64,000 nt of DNA from Halomicrobium salinisoli (GTDB lineage Archaea; Halobacteriota; Halobacteria; Halobacteriales; Haloarculaceae). The notes under the pieces were generated by a model. The model worked only from the letters and a program-made list of their open reading frames with translations, was not told the DNA's origin and made no database searches. Positions 8,856-21,400 of the stretch are shown piece by piece. Each line of letters begins with the position of its first letter. Position 1 is the first letter of the stretch. The position numbers were made by a program, and so were the translations under genes. The stretch is from contig NZ_CP084464.1 of the NCBI RefSeq assembly GCF_020405185.1, positions 186,001-250,000 on the forward strand, given 5' to 3'.

Positions 8856-10187
8856 ATGCGCCGCCGCACGGTCCTCGCGACGAGTGGTGGTCTCCTGACG
8901 GGTGGACTTGCCGGGTGTCTTCGTACACCAGGCCGCGCGTCCGGAGGGCAGAGCGACGAAACGCCGCCGACCGCCGATTCACTCACTGGAGGCACGTGGC
9001 CCCAGATCGGCTTCGACGCCCGAAACACGCGTCACACGCCGGATGCGCGTGGTCCCCGCGACGACGCCGCGATCGCGTGGGAGCGTCTCGGCGACCGCCC
9101 GGTGTATCCGCCCGTGGTCGACGGCGACCTCTATCTCACCGAAGCGTGGACCGGTGGGACCGCATTTGCGTTCGCACCGGCGGACGGGGCCGAGAAGTGG
9201 TCGAACAGCGACCTCCCCCCGATGCGCTGGGCGCCTGCGCTCCACGAGAACCGACTGCTCGTCATCACTCGCACAGAGGAGAACGTGGTTCGGCTACACG
9301 CGCTGGACAGCACGACCGGCGAGCAGGAGTGGGTTCGCGAGGAGGGAATCACTGCGTCGAGCGGCGAACGCCCGCCGATCAGCCCGACTGTCCGTGACGG
9401 CTCCGTCTACGTCGCCTCGAATCGGGGTATCGTCGCGTGTGACGCGGCGACGGGAGATATCGAGTGGACGGCCACGCTCGGACCACACGTCGTCGAGACC
9501 GAGGACGGACCGACGTGGCGAACTGACTGGGCGAAGCCGGCAGTGACCGACGAGCGTGCGTTCACGTTCGATACGAACGAGCGCTATCGAGCGACGCGGG
9601 AGGTGTATGCAGTGGATACCCGATCCGGCGACCGGGAGTGGACTGCCGAACTGGAGGTCGGCGACCGCTGGACGCTCAAAGGACACGTCGTTGCCGGCGC
9701 GGAACGCGTCTTCGTGTCGGCGTTGAAGCCACACGTGTCCACGGGGCTGGACGATTCACCGTGGTCAGGGGCGGAACGACTGTTCGCGCTCGAGGCCGCC
9801 TCGGGCGAGGTCGCCTGGGACTGGACCCTGCCACGAAAGACCCTCAGCCCGCCGGCGTACGCGGACGGGACGCTGTACGTGGGCGAGTGGTATCCCGACG
9901 CCGACACTGGGCGGTTGCACGCGCTCGACGCGAGTGACGGCACCATCACGTGGACCTACGAGACCGAAGCCGGTGCCGTCCTGTCGCCGACCGTCGCAGG
10001 GGAGACGGTGTACATCTGTCAGGGCGATGAGCTCGCCGCGGTCACACGGGCGGACGGAACACGCCGATGGCGACTGGACGTCGGAGCGCGGACCGGCCCG
10101 CCGGTCGTCGTCGGTCAGACGGCGTACGTCCAGACGAACCCCGGTCACAACGACGATAGCCGGCTGGTGGCGGTTCGTGCCCCGTGA
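8856..10187 (+). CDS. PQQ-like beta-propeller lipoprotein, Tat-exported
   Basis: A 443-residue cell-surface protein. The N terminus MRRRTVLATSGGLLTGGLAGC is a twin-arginine signal ending in a lipobox, so the mature protein is probably lipid-anchored at C21. The remainder is a beta-propeller of PQQ-like repeats with recurring W and A(L/V)-D--(T/S)G motifs such as LHALDSTTGEQEWVREEG, VACDAATGDIEWTATLG, VYAVDTRSGDREWTAEL and LHALDASDGTITWTYETE. Such proteins bind or scaffold partners, and only some hold quinone cofactors. A TATA-like element (ACGTTTAAG, 8806-8814) lies upstream. No dehydrogenase partner is nearby. Convergent with the histidine kinase gene at 10288. Confidence 0.85.
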   Translation: MRRRTVLATSGGLLTGGLAGCLRTPGRASGGQSDETPPTADSLTGGTWPQIGFDARNTRHTPDARGPRDDAAIAWERLGDRPVYPPVVDGDLYLTEAWTGGTAFAFAPADGAEKWSNSDLPPMRWAPALHENRLLVITRTEENVVRLHALDSTTGEQEWVREEGITASSGERPPISPTVRDGSVYVASNRGIVACDAATGDIEWTATLGPHVVETEDGPTWRTDWAKPAVTDERAFTFDTNERYRATREVYAVDTRSGDREWTAELEVGDRWTLKGHVVAGAERVFVSALKPHVSTGLDDSPWSGAERLFALEAASGEVAWDWTLPRKTLSPPAYADGTLYVGEWYPDADTGRLHALDASDGTITWTYETEAGAVLSPTVAGETVYICQGDELAAVTRADGTRRWRLDVGARTGPPVVVGQTAYVQTNPGHNDDSRLVAVRAP

Positions 10188-10287
10188 TCTGATATCCGGG
10201 AGGTGTCACCCGCAACGGTAATCGCGAGGGACGCTGGGGGCAGCAGTGACGGTCGGGCGATCAGTTGCGAATCACTCGATCCAGTAC

Positions 10288-12192
10288 TCACACGTCGCTT
10301 GCTGCCGCCGGAAGCGTGAGCGAGAACGTCGTGCCCTCGCCCGGTTCGGACTCGACCCGGATGTCGCCGCCGTGCCGTTCGACGATGCGCTCGACCAGGG
10401 CGAGACCGATGCCGGTGCCCTCGTGGTCCTCGCGGGAGTGGAGTCGCTGGAACACCTCGAAGATGCGGTCGGCGTCGTCCGGATCGATGCCGATCCCCTC
10501 GTCGCTGACCGAGATCTCCCACATGCTTCCGTCGCGTCGCGCGGCGACGGAGATGCGGGGCGGGGCGTCGCCGCTGTATTCGATGGCATTATCCAGCAGG
10601 TTCTGGAAGACCTGTCGCAACTGCCCGGCGTCGCCCTCGACCGTGGGGAGGGGATCGGTCGTGAGTTCGGCGTCGGTCTCCTCGATCCGGACCTGCAGGT
10701 CGTCGCGGACGTCTGCCACGATGGCGTCCAGATCGACCGGCTCGAAGGAGTCCCCGCGCGTCTCGATACGCGAGTACTCGAGCAGCCCCTCGATCATCCC
10801 GCGCATGCGGTCGGCGCCGTCGACGGCGAACTCGATGAACTCGCGCCCCTCGTCGTCGAGTTCGTCGGCGTAGCGGCGCTCGACCAGCCGGAGGTAACTC
10901 GAGACCATCCTGAGGGGCTCCTGCAGGTCGTGGGAGGCCGCGTACGCGAACTGCTCGAGCCGTTCGTTCGACGCTTCGAGCTGATCGATCAGTTCCTCCA
11001 GTCGCCGTTCGCGCTCGACCTGTTCCGTGATGTCCTGCGTGAGGCTCAGCCCGGCGAAGATCGATCCGTCCGCGTCGCGCAACGGCGTGGCCCAGACGCG
11101 CCAGTTGCGACCGCCGAACTCCGTGGTGGCGCTCCCGGTTTCGCCGTCGTCGATGGCGGACCGGAACAGCGGCTCCAGGTCGCCGACGGTGTCCTCGGGA
11201 AAGACCTCCGACAGCCGGCTTCCCTCGAGCCCCGCTGCGGGCGGGAGCGTCTCCCCGAGGACGGCGCCCTCGGCGAGTGTGTACGTGAGGTCGTCGTCGT
11301 ACACACCGACGGCGCCGTTCGGGAAGTGCTGGGCCAGCGTCCGGTACCGCCGCTCGGACTGTTCGAGTTCCCGCTCTCGTTCGACTCGCTCCGAGACGTC
11401 CCGACCGACGCCGGCGAGGATCGTCTCGCCGCGGGGATCCGTCAGCGTGGACGCGACGAACTCGATCGGGACGCGGTCCCCGTCTTTCGTGCAGAGGTCG
11501 AGTTCGGCGCTGACCGAGCCGGTCTCGAAGCCGTCGCGGACCGCGGCGACGGCGGCGTCGCGGTCGTCGTCGACGATGAAGTCCTCGGCCCTCATCCCGG
11601 CGATTTCGTCGTCCGCGTAGCCGGTCACGTCGGCCAGGCTCTCGTTCCAGCGCCGGAGAGTGCCGTCCGCGCCGATGACGTAGAAGAGGTCGTCGATCGC
11701 GTCGAGGACGTCGTCGGTGTACTGCTGGTACTGTTCGAGGCGTTCGTTCGACCGCTCGAGTTCCGCGATCGTCTCTTCGAGCTCGCGTGCCCGCGTCTGG
11801 GCCTGTGCGTTGTGGATCCCGGCGGTGAGACCCGCGACGGTGGCGAGTCCCGTCAGGATGAACACCGTCGACAGGTCGTCGACGCTCTCGCCGGGCTGGA
11901 GGCTGTAGAAGCCGAGGATGGCGCCCATCAGTACCAGTCCACCGAGACCCCAGCCCGCAACTGTCGGATAGAACGCGGTGCGGATATCGAACTGCGGTAA
12001 CTGGTAGCCGATGTAGGTGATGGTGACGCCGGGGCCGGCGATCAGAACGAAGATGATCAGTTCGCTGACCGTCGGCGATTCGACTATCCGCGTCACTGTC
12101 CATCCGAGAGCTGCTACGACGTAGAGGCCCCCGAGAACGACGATACCACGCCGTTCACCGATCGCGGAGAGAACGCGGTCCCGGTCAGCCAT
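10288..12192 (-). CDS. Membrane PAS-domain sensor histidine kinase
   Basis: A 634-residue two-component sensor kinase. Four N-terminal transmembrane helices (about 16-127) are followed by a coiled segment (130-158), two PAS domains (about 158-270 and 282-392), a second coiled segment, a HisKA dimerisation domain with phospho-acceptor H421 in YAASHDLQEPLRMV, and a HATPase_c domain with N box NLLDN (531-535), G1 DEGIGI (564-569) and G2 GTGIGLAL (592-599). All catalytic motifs are intact. No response-regulator gene is adjacent, as is usual in haloarchaea, so it probably works with a receiver encoded elsewhere or by phosphotransfer. The signal sensed is unknown. Confidence 0.93.
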   Translation of the reverse strand: MADRDRVLSAIGERRGIVVLGGLYVVAALGWTVTRIVESPTVSELIIFVLIAGPGVTITYIGYQLPQFDIRTAFYPTVAGWGLGGLVLMGAILGFYSLQPGESVDDLSTVFILTGLATVAGLTAGIHNAQAQTRARELEETIAELERSNERLEQYQQYTDDVLDAIDDLFYVIGADGTLRRWNESLADVTGYADDEIAGMRAEDFIVDDDRDAAVAAVRDGFETGSVSAELDLCTKDGDRVPIEFVASTLTDPRGETILAGVGRDVSERVERERELEQSERRYRTLAQHFPNGAVGVYDDDLTYTLAEGAVLGETLPPAAGLEGSRLSEVFPEDTVGDLEPLFRSAIDDGETGSATTEFGGRNWRVWATPLRDADGSIFAGLSLTQDITEQVERERRLEELIDQLEASNERLEQFAYAASHDLQEPLRMVSSYLRLVERRYADELDDEGREFIEFAVDGADRMRGMIEGLLEYSRIETRGDSFEPVDLDAIVADVRDDLQVRIEETDAELTTDPLPTVEGDAGQLRQVFQNLLDNAIEYSGDAPPRISVAARRDGSMWEISVSDEGIGIDPDDADRIFEVFQRLHSREDHEGTGIGLALVERIVERHGGDIRVESEPGEGTTFSLTLPAAASDV

Positions 12193-12277
12193 TACCAGGT
12201 CTCACGGGGATAGCTCGTATCAATGTAGCGTAACTGATTCCGGCGGGAGCCAGTTCGCTTCCGGCGTTCCCCCGACT

Positions 12278-13519
12278 TCAGCGGTCGGTCGCTGACCGCT
12301 CTCGTTCGGCGAGTCGGTTGAGGGCGAACGCCGTCCGGAGGACGTCGTCGGCGGCGCCGGCGTCGAACACGAGGCCGTCCGCTCCGCGCACGTGCTCTAG
12401 CACGCGTCCCGAGGCGTGTTCGGGCGCCGCCGCGATCCCCGCATCCTCCGCCGCCACCCACTCCATCACGCGCAGGTCGCTCTTGCTGTCGCCCATCACC
12501 AGTGCGAAGGGGTCGTCGACGCCGAGGACCTCGAGCGCGGCCTCCACGCCGACGACCTTGTTGAGTTCGCGGCTCGCGATCTCCGCGGCGTCGGCCTCGT
12601 AGTAAGCGACGTCGATGCGGTCGAGAACGGACGCGACGTCGGCCGGGATCTCGACGCTCTCGGGATCGATGGACTCGCCCTCGTCGTCGAGGACGCGGTC
12701 GATCTCCGGGTCCGCGGCGGCGTAGTACGCCCGCGTGTGCTCGGCGTCCGCGCCGGGGACCGCCTCCGCGAGGAGGTCCAGCACGTACACCATCGCCTCG
12801 TCGATGACCGCCTCGGCGTCGTCGCTGCCGGTCTCGTAGTTGGGCTTGAGCGTGACGTTGAACTCGTTGCCCTGGAGGTGACACCCCCGACGGATGCTCT
12901 CGGGCGCCTCGGGGAGAATGCGCGAGCGAACCGCGTCGAAGACGTCGGTCACGGCGTCGTCGAGGTCCTCGTAGAGGAGCCGCTTCGTGTCGGAGCCGTG
13001 ACCGGGCGTGAAGACCCCGGTCCCCGCCTCGTAGACGACGCTCACGTCGCCGGAGTGGACGAGCTCGTTGCCGAGCCCCTGGATGAGAAAGCCCTTGACG
13101 TTCTCGAGGGTCTGGCCCGTGCAGATGACGATGGGGACGCCCGCCTCGTGGAACTCCGTGAGGTAGTGGAGCGTCTCGCGGGGGATCTCGTTGTCCGTCT
13201 GTCCGGCCGACCGCAGCGTCTCGTCGACGTCGAGGACGAGCACGTTCACGCCGCGCTCGTAGGTGGCGTAGAGGTCGAGCGCGGTGAAGGCCTGCTCGCG
13301 GGTCGCGTGGGCCGCCAGTTCCGCGAACGCCTCTCCGTCGGAGAACGCAGCGGCGATTTCCTCCTCGTGCTCTCTCAGTTTCCGGTTCGCCCGCTCCCAG
13401 TAGCCGAGGGCGACGCGCGAGTCGACCGGCGGGAAGAGGTCCACGAAGTCCCGGTAGGCGCGGAGCGTCTCGGTGTCGAAGTCAGCGTATAGTGCGTAGA
13501 GTTGATCGTACCGCTCCAT
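12278..13519 (-). CDS. HAD-superfamily hydrolase with N-terminal helical domain
   Basis: A 413-residue phosphohydrolase-like protein starting at the ATG at 13519 (MERYDQLYALYADF); the frame is open further upstream but not protein-like there. After a helical N-terminal domain of about 88 residues comes HAD motif I LDVDETLRS (nucleophile D97, acid D99), motif II IVICTGQT (about 132), and motifs III/IV with LNKVVGVEAA and VMGDSKSDLRVME near residue 345. The large insert between motifs II and III is a C2-type cap as in Cof/sucrose-phosphatase-like HADs. Substrate is probably a small phosphorylated metabolite, but nothing nearby points to which. It ends before the histidine kinase start region with 85 bases between. 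Confidence 0.8.
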   Translation of the reverse strand: MERYDQLYALYADFDTETLRAYRDFVDLFPPVDSRVALGYWERANRKLREHEEEIAAAFSDGEAFAELAAHATREQAFTALDLYATYERGVNVLVLDVDETLRSAGQTDNEIPRETLHYLTEFHEAGVPIVICTGQTLENVKGFLIQGLGNELVHSGDVSVVYEAGTGVFTPGHGSDTKRLLYEDLDDAVTDVFDAVRSRILPEAPESIRRGCHLQGNEFNVTLKPNYETGSDDAEAVIDEAMVYVLDLLAEAVPGADAEHTRAYYAAADPEIDRVLDDEGESIDPESVEIPADVASVLDRIDVAYYEADAAEIASRELNKVVGVEAALEVLGVDDPFALVMGDSKSDLRVMEWVAAEDAGIAAAPEHASGRVLEHVRGADGLVFDAGAADDVLRTAFALNRLAERERSATDR

Positions 13520-13616
13520 ACTCGAACGCCACGCGCGACCGACTAAAGAGAGCGGTATTTCGAGAGACCGGACCGACGAGTTCGAACAGTTCACGCTGGA
13601 GACACAACGACGAACA

Positions 13617-13724
13617 CCCCGACCAGCGCTGTTGCTGGCCGGGGTTCGAAATACGAAAGCCCCCGAACAGCGCCGCTGCTGTTCGAGGGTGAATGATGAA
13701 CCCGGCGCGACGTGCGCCGGGTAT
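13617..13724 (-). terminator. Three consecutive hairpins after 5S rRNA
   Basis: Immediately downstream of 5S in the transcript are three GC-rich perfect or near-perfect hairpins: ACCCGGCGC...GCGCCGGGT (13700-13722), CCCTCGAACAGC...GCTGTTCGGGGG (about 13660-13690) and CCCCGGCCAGC...GCTGGTCGGGG (13617-13644). They are spaced by short loops and followed by moderately U-rich stretches. I infer that they terminate the operon or protect its 3' end. No tRNA-Cys gene, often found at this place in haloarchaea, is present. Confidence 0.5.
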
Positions 13725-13730
13725 GAATGG

Positions 13731-13852
13731 GTAGGCGGCGAACCGGATTTCCCAGAGGTTCGCACACTCCAGTACTCGCCGGAACGCAGGCGGGCTTAAC
13801 TGCCGTGTTCGGGATGGGTACGGGTGTTGCCCCGCCGCTATGGCCGCCTGAA
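13731..13852 (-). rRNA. rrf: 5S ribosomal RNA
   Basis: About 122 nucleotides read from 13852 downwards. The terminal helix is formed by CAGGCGGC at the 5' end and GCCGCCTA at the 3' end. The conserved core CCCATCCCGAACACGG and the loop-E region GTACTGGAGTG are present. It lies last in the minus-strand rRNA operon, about 200 bases after 23S. Ends are accurate to a base or two. Confidence 0.95.
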
Positions 13853-13931
13853 CGCCGATCCGCGGAATCGAACCGCGTCCGGAACTCCGTCCGGAACCAG
13901 TGATCGGTGGTCCGATGGCAACCGTGTGTCC

Positions 13932-14003
13932 GTGACTGCTGTAACGATGCAGGGAGTTCTCCGGGATGTTCCGGAGAATCGCTGCAATGACTTACAGCAG
14001 TCA
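13932..14003 (-). repeat. Long hairpin in the 23S-5S spacer
   Basis: A self-complementary segment with outer arms TGACTGCTGTAA / TTACAGCAGTCA and an inner GATTCTCCGGA...CCGGAGAA stem. It sits between the 23S processing stem and 5S in the operon transcript, so it is probably a structured piece of the precursor, possibly a processing signal for the 5S 5' end. Seen directly; role inferred. Confidence 0.55.
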
Positions 14004-14006
14004 CGA

Positions 14007-14056
14007 TACGTGCAATCCAGGTTCCGCCTGGACCCGTTTCAACGGGTCTGTGTATC
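14007..14056 (-). other. 3' arm of the 23S pre-rRNA processing stem
   Basis: On the transcript strand this holds GATACAC, then TGAAACGGGTCCAG, then CTGGATTGCACGTA. Each block is complementary, in order, to the 5' arm at 16964-17014 (GTGTATC, CTGGATCCGTTTCA, TACGTGCAATCCAG). The pairing is interrupted by short unpaired segments, as in the bulge-helix-bulge stems that the archaeal splicing endonuclease cuts to release 23S precursor. The pairing is seen in the sequence; cleavage is inferred from known archaeal rRNA maturation. Confidence 0.7.
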
Positions 14057-14059
14057 AGA

Positions 14060-16957
<2,898 letters not shown>

Positions 16958-16963
16958 ACGTCG

Positions 16964-17014
16964 GATACACGTTCCACGATGAAACGGATCCAGTTGACGT
17001 CTGGATTGCACGTA
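16964..17014 (-). other. 5' arm of the 23S pre-rRNA processing stem
   Basis: Contains, on the transcript strand, TACGTGCAATCCAG, CTGGATCCGTTTCA and GTGTATC, which pair in order with blocks at 14007-14056 across the whole 23S. One G-U/mismatch position is present in the central block. Together they enclose 23S in a long stem. Confidence 0.7.
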
Positions 17015-17125
17015 CACACGGTCGTCATCTTTTACCCCGGGTGGTAAGCGGGGCAACATCGAACCCTTCCCAATCGCGCTTTCGCGGAATGGTGCATCGG
17101 TTGTGCGGGCGCGGTGCCCGCTGTA

Positions 17126-17194
17126 TTGGCCGACTCGGAATCGAACCGAGGCGTCCTCCGGAACGGAGGTGCTCTACCACTGAGCTATCGGCCC
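17126..17194 (-). tRNA. tRNA-like gene in the 16S-23S spacer, degenerate (tRNA-Ala-derived?)
   Basis: A 69-nucleotide cloverleaf-like sequence at the place where haloarchaeal rRNA operons carry tRNA-Ala(UGC). The D arm (TAGCTC-AGTGGTA-GAGC) and T arm (CTCGG-TTCGATT-CCGAG) are intact. The anticodon arm is CCTCC-GTTCC-GGAGG, so its loop is only five bases instead of seven and no standard anticodon can be assigned. The acceptor stem GGGCCGA / TCGGCCA has a G1-A72 mismatch, and position 3-70 is G-C instead of the G-U that marks tRNA-Ala. The variable loop has four bases. I read it as a decayed tRNA-Ala that probably no longer decodes but may still guide precursor cleavage. A sequencing deletion in the anticodon loop is the alternative. 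Confidence 0.6.
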
Positions 17195-17222
17195 GTCCCT
17201 CGAAGAGGGACGAACTGTAAAG

Positions 17223-17246
17223 CCCTGACAGTTCGGTGCCCGATCG
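17223..17246 (-). other. 3' arm of the 16S pre-rRNA processing stem
   Basis: On the plus strand this reads CCCTGACAGTTCGGTG then CCCGATCG. Its reverse complement closely matches 18958-18984 (CGATCGGG, then CACCGAACTATCAGGG). The two segments flank 16S and can form a long stem with a small bulge, as in other archaeal 16S precursors. Confidence 0.65.
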
Positions 17247-17327
17247 GCGCGATCGGGTGTCACCGGGTGCCTGCCACGAGGGCAGGACTTGCAGGTGGGC
17301 TGGGGCGAAGCCCCAGTCCCGGTCAGT

Positions 17328-18798
<1,471 letters not shown>

Positions 18799-18957
18799 GG
18801 TTTCCCCGGCAAAACCGGGGATCTGGCGGAGACACGCATTGTCTCTCTGGTCCGTCGATGGACTGTCGGCGTTCATACCGACACGGTCGCCCGAAGGGCA
18901 TCCGGTCGGGGAATAGCTCCGACAGTCCGTCGCAGTCGGTGACACCGTCGGCCGCAC

Positions 18958-18984
18958 CGATCGGGTATCACCGAACTATCAGGG
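18958..18984 (-). other. 5' arm of the 16S pre-rRNA processing stem
   Basis: CGATCGGGTATCACCGAACT on the plus strand and the bases after it, complementary to 17223-17246 on the other side of 16S. The extra TAT makes a small bulge in the stem. Confidence 0.65.
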
Positions 18985-19142
18985 CTTACATCACATCCCA
19001 TCTGTACGGCGGACCGCAGGGGTGAGATGCTCATGGGTGTTCGTCTCATCATCGACGGGGAGGTCCCGTCTAGAGTGGAGCGGCGGAACGAGCAGAGCCC
19101 GTATCCCGCAGCCCCTCGAACGGATATCATCGTAGGGCAGAA

Positions 19143-19152
19143 CCCTACTTAA
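19143..19152 (-). promoter_or_regulatory. rRNA operon promoter candidate, proximal
   Basis: Transcript-strand CCCTTAAGTAGG, an AT-rich TATA-like element in GC-rich surroundings, about 345 bases before mature 16S. Haloarchaeal rRNA operons are known to have several tandem promoters in the leader. Confidence 0.4.
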
Positions 19153-19268
19153 GGGAACCGATTCGTCCCAACCGCGTGTCGGGCCCGGCTCCCGTGTGTC
19201 GAGGGGACAACGAGGGGTCGGTCCCTGCGTCGCGCCGTCCTCCGAACGTATCACTACGTAGCGGGTGC

Positions 19269-19278
19269 CCCCATATAA
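19269..19278 (-). promoter_or_regulatory. rRNA operon promoter candidate, middle
   Basis: Transcript-strand GGTTTATATGGGGG with CGATT just upstream as a possible BRE. This is the best TATA box of the leader. A weaker one (GTTATACAT, near 19305-19313) lies slightly further out. Confidence 0.5.
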
Positions 19279-19349
19279 ACCAATCGAATGCAGGAGAGAG
19301 TGAGATGTATAACCACGCCACGGGGAGGCCGTGTCCAGAGCCCTTCCCT

Positions 19350-19362
19350 GGAGTTTAAGTAC
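19350..19362 (-). promoter_or_regulatory. rRNA operon promoter candidate, distal
   Basis: Transcript-strand TGTACTTAAACTCC, about 555 bases upstream of mature 16S and just downstream of the end of the 19423 gene, which is read in the same direction. The region 19000-19422 has no protein gene that I can support. Confidence 0.4.
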
Positions 19363-19422
19363 AGATCACTTCGGAGGGGCTGCCAGCGAGCGCTGCGTGA
19401 GCGAATGTGCGAACTGTCCGTT

Positions 19423-20079
19423 TCAGAGACCGAAGTGGGAGTCCCGCTCGACGACGGTGTATCCCTGAGCAGTGAGGGCGTCGTCGCGATACCGGTCCGC
19501 GACGAACTGCTGTGGGAGGCGTCGCAGGCCGAAGCGGCGATTCGACTCGTACTCGACGTCGACGACGGTGTGGTCGTCGCTGGGACGGATCGTCACCGCG
19601 TACGTCGCCCACGGCTGGTCGTTCGCCGTGACGTCGAGCTCGACGCGACGCGTCCCGTCTGCTGCGGTCTCCGCTTCCCTGTGGACAGTCACTGCTGCGG
19701 TTCGCAACCCGAACAGGTACGGCATCCGATACGTGACTGTCTCGTCGGCGGTCTCCACCTCGTCCGCAAGTCCCCACTGGAACGCGAGTACCGGCGGCGT
19801 CGGACCGGTGAACGACTCGACGACCGTCTCGGGGTCGTCGTCAGTCCGGAGGTGAACTGTACCGTACGACTGGAGGATCGGCGCCCGGGCAACGACGATC
19901 GAGACTGCTGCTACGGCGATCGCGGGGAGCAGCGAGGTCAGCAGGTTCGTCGCCAGAAACGCCGACACCGCCAGCAGAACGACGAACGCACTCAGGGGAC
20001 GTTCACGCCGGGAGTACTGCTCTGCGATGCTGACCGCTTCCGGTGGCGGATCGATGTCGAGTTCGGCCGTCGAAGGCAT
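19423..20079 (-). CDS. Membrane-anchored haloarchaeal protein, 218 residues
   Basis: Starts at the ATG at 20079 (MPSTAELDIDPPPEAVSIAE); the frame is open further upstream but overlaps the divergent gene. Two adjacent hydrophobic helices (about residues 30-47 and 49-68) anchor it. The remainder is a soluble domain rich in beta strands: HLRTDDDPETVVESF, RAAAVTVHRE-like, VTANDQPWATYAVTIRP and VEYESNRRFGLRRLPQQFVA. This architecture (two helices plus a beta domain resembling SRPBCC or START-like strands) recurs in haloarchaeal proteins of unknown function. It diverges from the CPBP protease gene, with less than 100 bases between starts. No function assigned. Confidence 0.65.
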   Translation of the reverse strand: MPSTAELDIDPPPEAVSIAEQYSRRERPLSAFVVLLAVSAFLATNLLTSLLPAIAVAAVSIVVARAPILQSYGTVHLRTDDDPETVVESFTGPTPPVLAFQWGLADEVETADETVTYRMPYLFGLRTAAVTVHREAETAADGTRRVELDVTANDQPWATYAVTIRPSDDHTVVDVEYESNRRFGLRRLPQQFVADRYRDDALTAQGYTVVERDSHFGL

Positions 20080-20167
20080 ACAGGCCGGTCCCAGGGGTGA
20101 GCAGTTAGGCCTGCTGAAAGGTGGCAGCGTGGCAACATCCAAGATGGTCTACGCGAACTACGTTGCT

Positions 20168-20887
20168 ATGGGAACCGCAGAAGCGAACAGCGCGCCGGCC
20201 CAGGCGGTACTCGAAGCGATCGGCCTCACCCTCCTCGCGGTCCTGATCGGAATCGTCGCTGGCGTGGTCTTCGTCGTCCCGCTGATCGTGCTCGACTACG
20301 CAATCGAGGCGAGGCCGGTCACTGTCGCCGGTCTCGTTGGCACCCAGCTGGGCTTCCTGATCGCCGGCTACCTGTACAGCAGGTATCGGGACGTCCCCAT
20401 CCCGATCGAACGCCCGTCGCGGTCCGACCTCGCCTACATCGGCGGTGGTGTCGGCGTCGCGCTCGTCGCAGCGATCACGCTCTCCGTTGCGCTCCAGTGG
20501 CTCGATCTGCTTCCCGGGTCGGTGATCGAAGACATGGCCGCGACCGACCCGACGCTGCTGCTCGTCCTGGCGGTGCTGTCGCTGGTCCTCGTCGCTCCGG
20601 CCGAGGAGCTGCTCTTCCGTGGAGCGATCCAGGGACGACTCCGGACGGTTTTCGGCCCAGTCACTGCGGTCGCGGTCGCGAGTCTCGTGTTCGGGGCGCT
20701 GCACCTCACCAACTACACCGGGCGGGTCGGGCCGATCGTCGCCGGGGCACTACTCATCAGCGTCGTCGGGACCGTCTTCGGTGCCCTCTACGAGTTGACC
20801 GGCAGCCTCACGGTTCCGATCGTCGCTCACGGCGTCTACAACGCGATCCTGATGAGCGTCTCCTACGTCAGCGTCGTCTCTGGGTGA
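20168..20887 (+). CDS. CPBP family intramembrane glutamic protease
   Basis: A 239-residue polytopic membrane protease of the CPBP/Rce1-like (Abi) family. The catalytic motif 1 EELLFRGAIQGRL is present near residue 145, motif 2 FGALHLTNYTG with the essential His near 180, and motif 3 VPIVAHGVYNAIL near the C terminus. About seven transmembrane helices are visible. These proteases cleave within the membrane; in haloarchaea the substrates are unknown, and roles in prenylated-protein processing or bacteriocin self-immunity are known in relatives. The start at 20168 (MGTAEANSAPAQ) is preferred; an in-frame ATG at 20144 is an alternative. Divergent from 19423-20079. Confidence 0.87.
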   Translation: MGTAEANSAPAQAVLEAIGLTLLAVLIGIVAGVVFVVPLIVLDYAIEARPVTVAGLVGTQLGFLIAGYLYSRYRDVPIPIERPSRSDLAYIGGGVGVALVAAITLSVALQWLDLLPGSVIEDMAATDPTLLLVLAVLSLVLVAPAEELLFRGAIQGRLRTVFGPVTAVAVASLVFGALHLTNYTGRVGPIVAGALLISVVGTVFGALYELTGSLTVPIVAHGVYNAILMSVSYVSVVSG

Positions 20888-20968
20888 CGCCTCCATCAGC
20901 CTGACGGCGAGGAAACGGGACCGGGCAGTGGAATGCGCGGGTCGACAGACAGTCGCGGCGAAGCAGAC

Positions 20969-21400
20969 TTACCGTTCGGCTGAATCGATCGACAACCCCA
21001 GCTGGTCGCAGACGTCTTCGAGCGCGGAAACGACGGCGTCGATCTGGGACGCCTCCGAGCCCAGATCCCACCGCGTCGGCCCGTGCCCGGTTGCGCCGCC
21101 ACCGGTGATCACCGTCACCGACGCCCGATCCGCGGCCCGCCGCTCGACGATGACCGTCGTCTGGAGTTCCGAGTTCGTCCGGAGGTAGTACTGTTCGGCC
21201 ACGATGACATCGAATCCGTCGCCGGAGTGTCGTGCGACGGACGGGCCGTCGCGCTGGCTCGACGCGTCGTCCAGCGTTTCGCCCAGCTGGACCCGTTCCG
21301 CCGGGCTCCTGTGGTCGTCGGTCTGCCCAAGCGCGTCGGATAGCGCCGCCGGGAGCTCTGCAACTGCCGCTCCCCGAACGTCGACCGTTTTTCGATCCAT
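20969..21400 (-). CDS. Conserved-type haloarchaeal protein, 143 residues
   Basis: A soluble acidic protein beginning MDRKTVDVRGAAVAELPAAL. Strand-rich segments QTTVIVERRAADRASVTVI and DGFDVIVAEQYYLRTNSEL are followed by a Gly-rich turn GGGATGHGPTRWDLGSE and a C-terminal helix (VVSALEDVCDQLGL). I do not recognise the family. It is convergent with the CPBP gene. An AT-poor upstream region gives no clear promoter. The gene looks real by codon use and by alternating hydrophobic pattern; function unknown. Confidence 0.6.
   Translation of the reverse strand: MDRKTVDVRGAAVAELPAALSDALGQTDDHRSPAERVQLGETLDDASSQRDGPSVARHSGDGFDVIVAEQYYLRTNSELQTTVIVERRAADRASVTVITGGGATGHGPTRWDLGSEASQIDAVVSALEDVCDQLGLSIDSAER

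Noticed and set aside
10246..12000. 584-codon plus-strand frame opposite the histidine kinase
   Set aside because: Antisense shadow caused by high GC content; the minus strand encodes complete PAS, HisKA and HATPase motifs.
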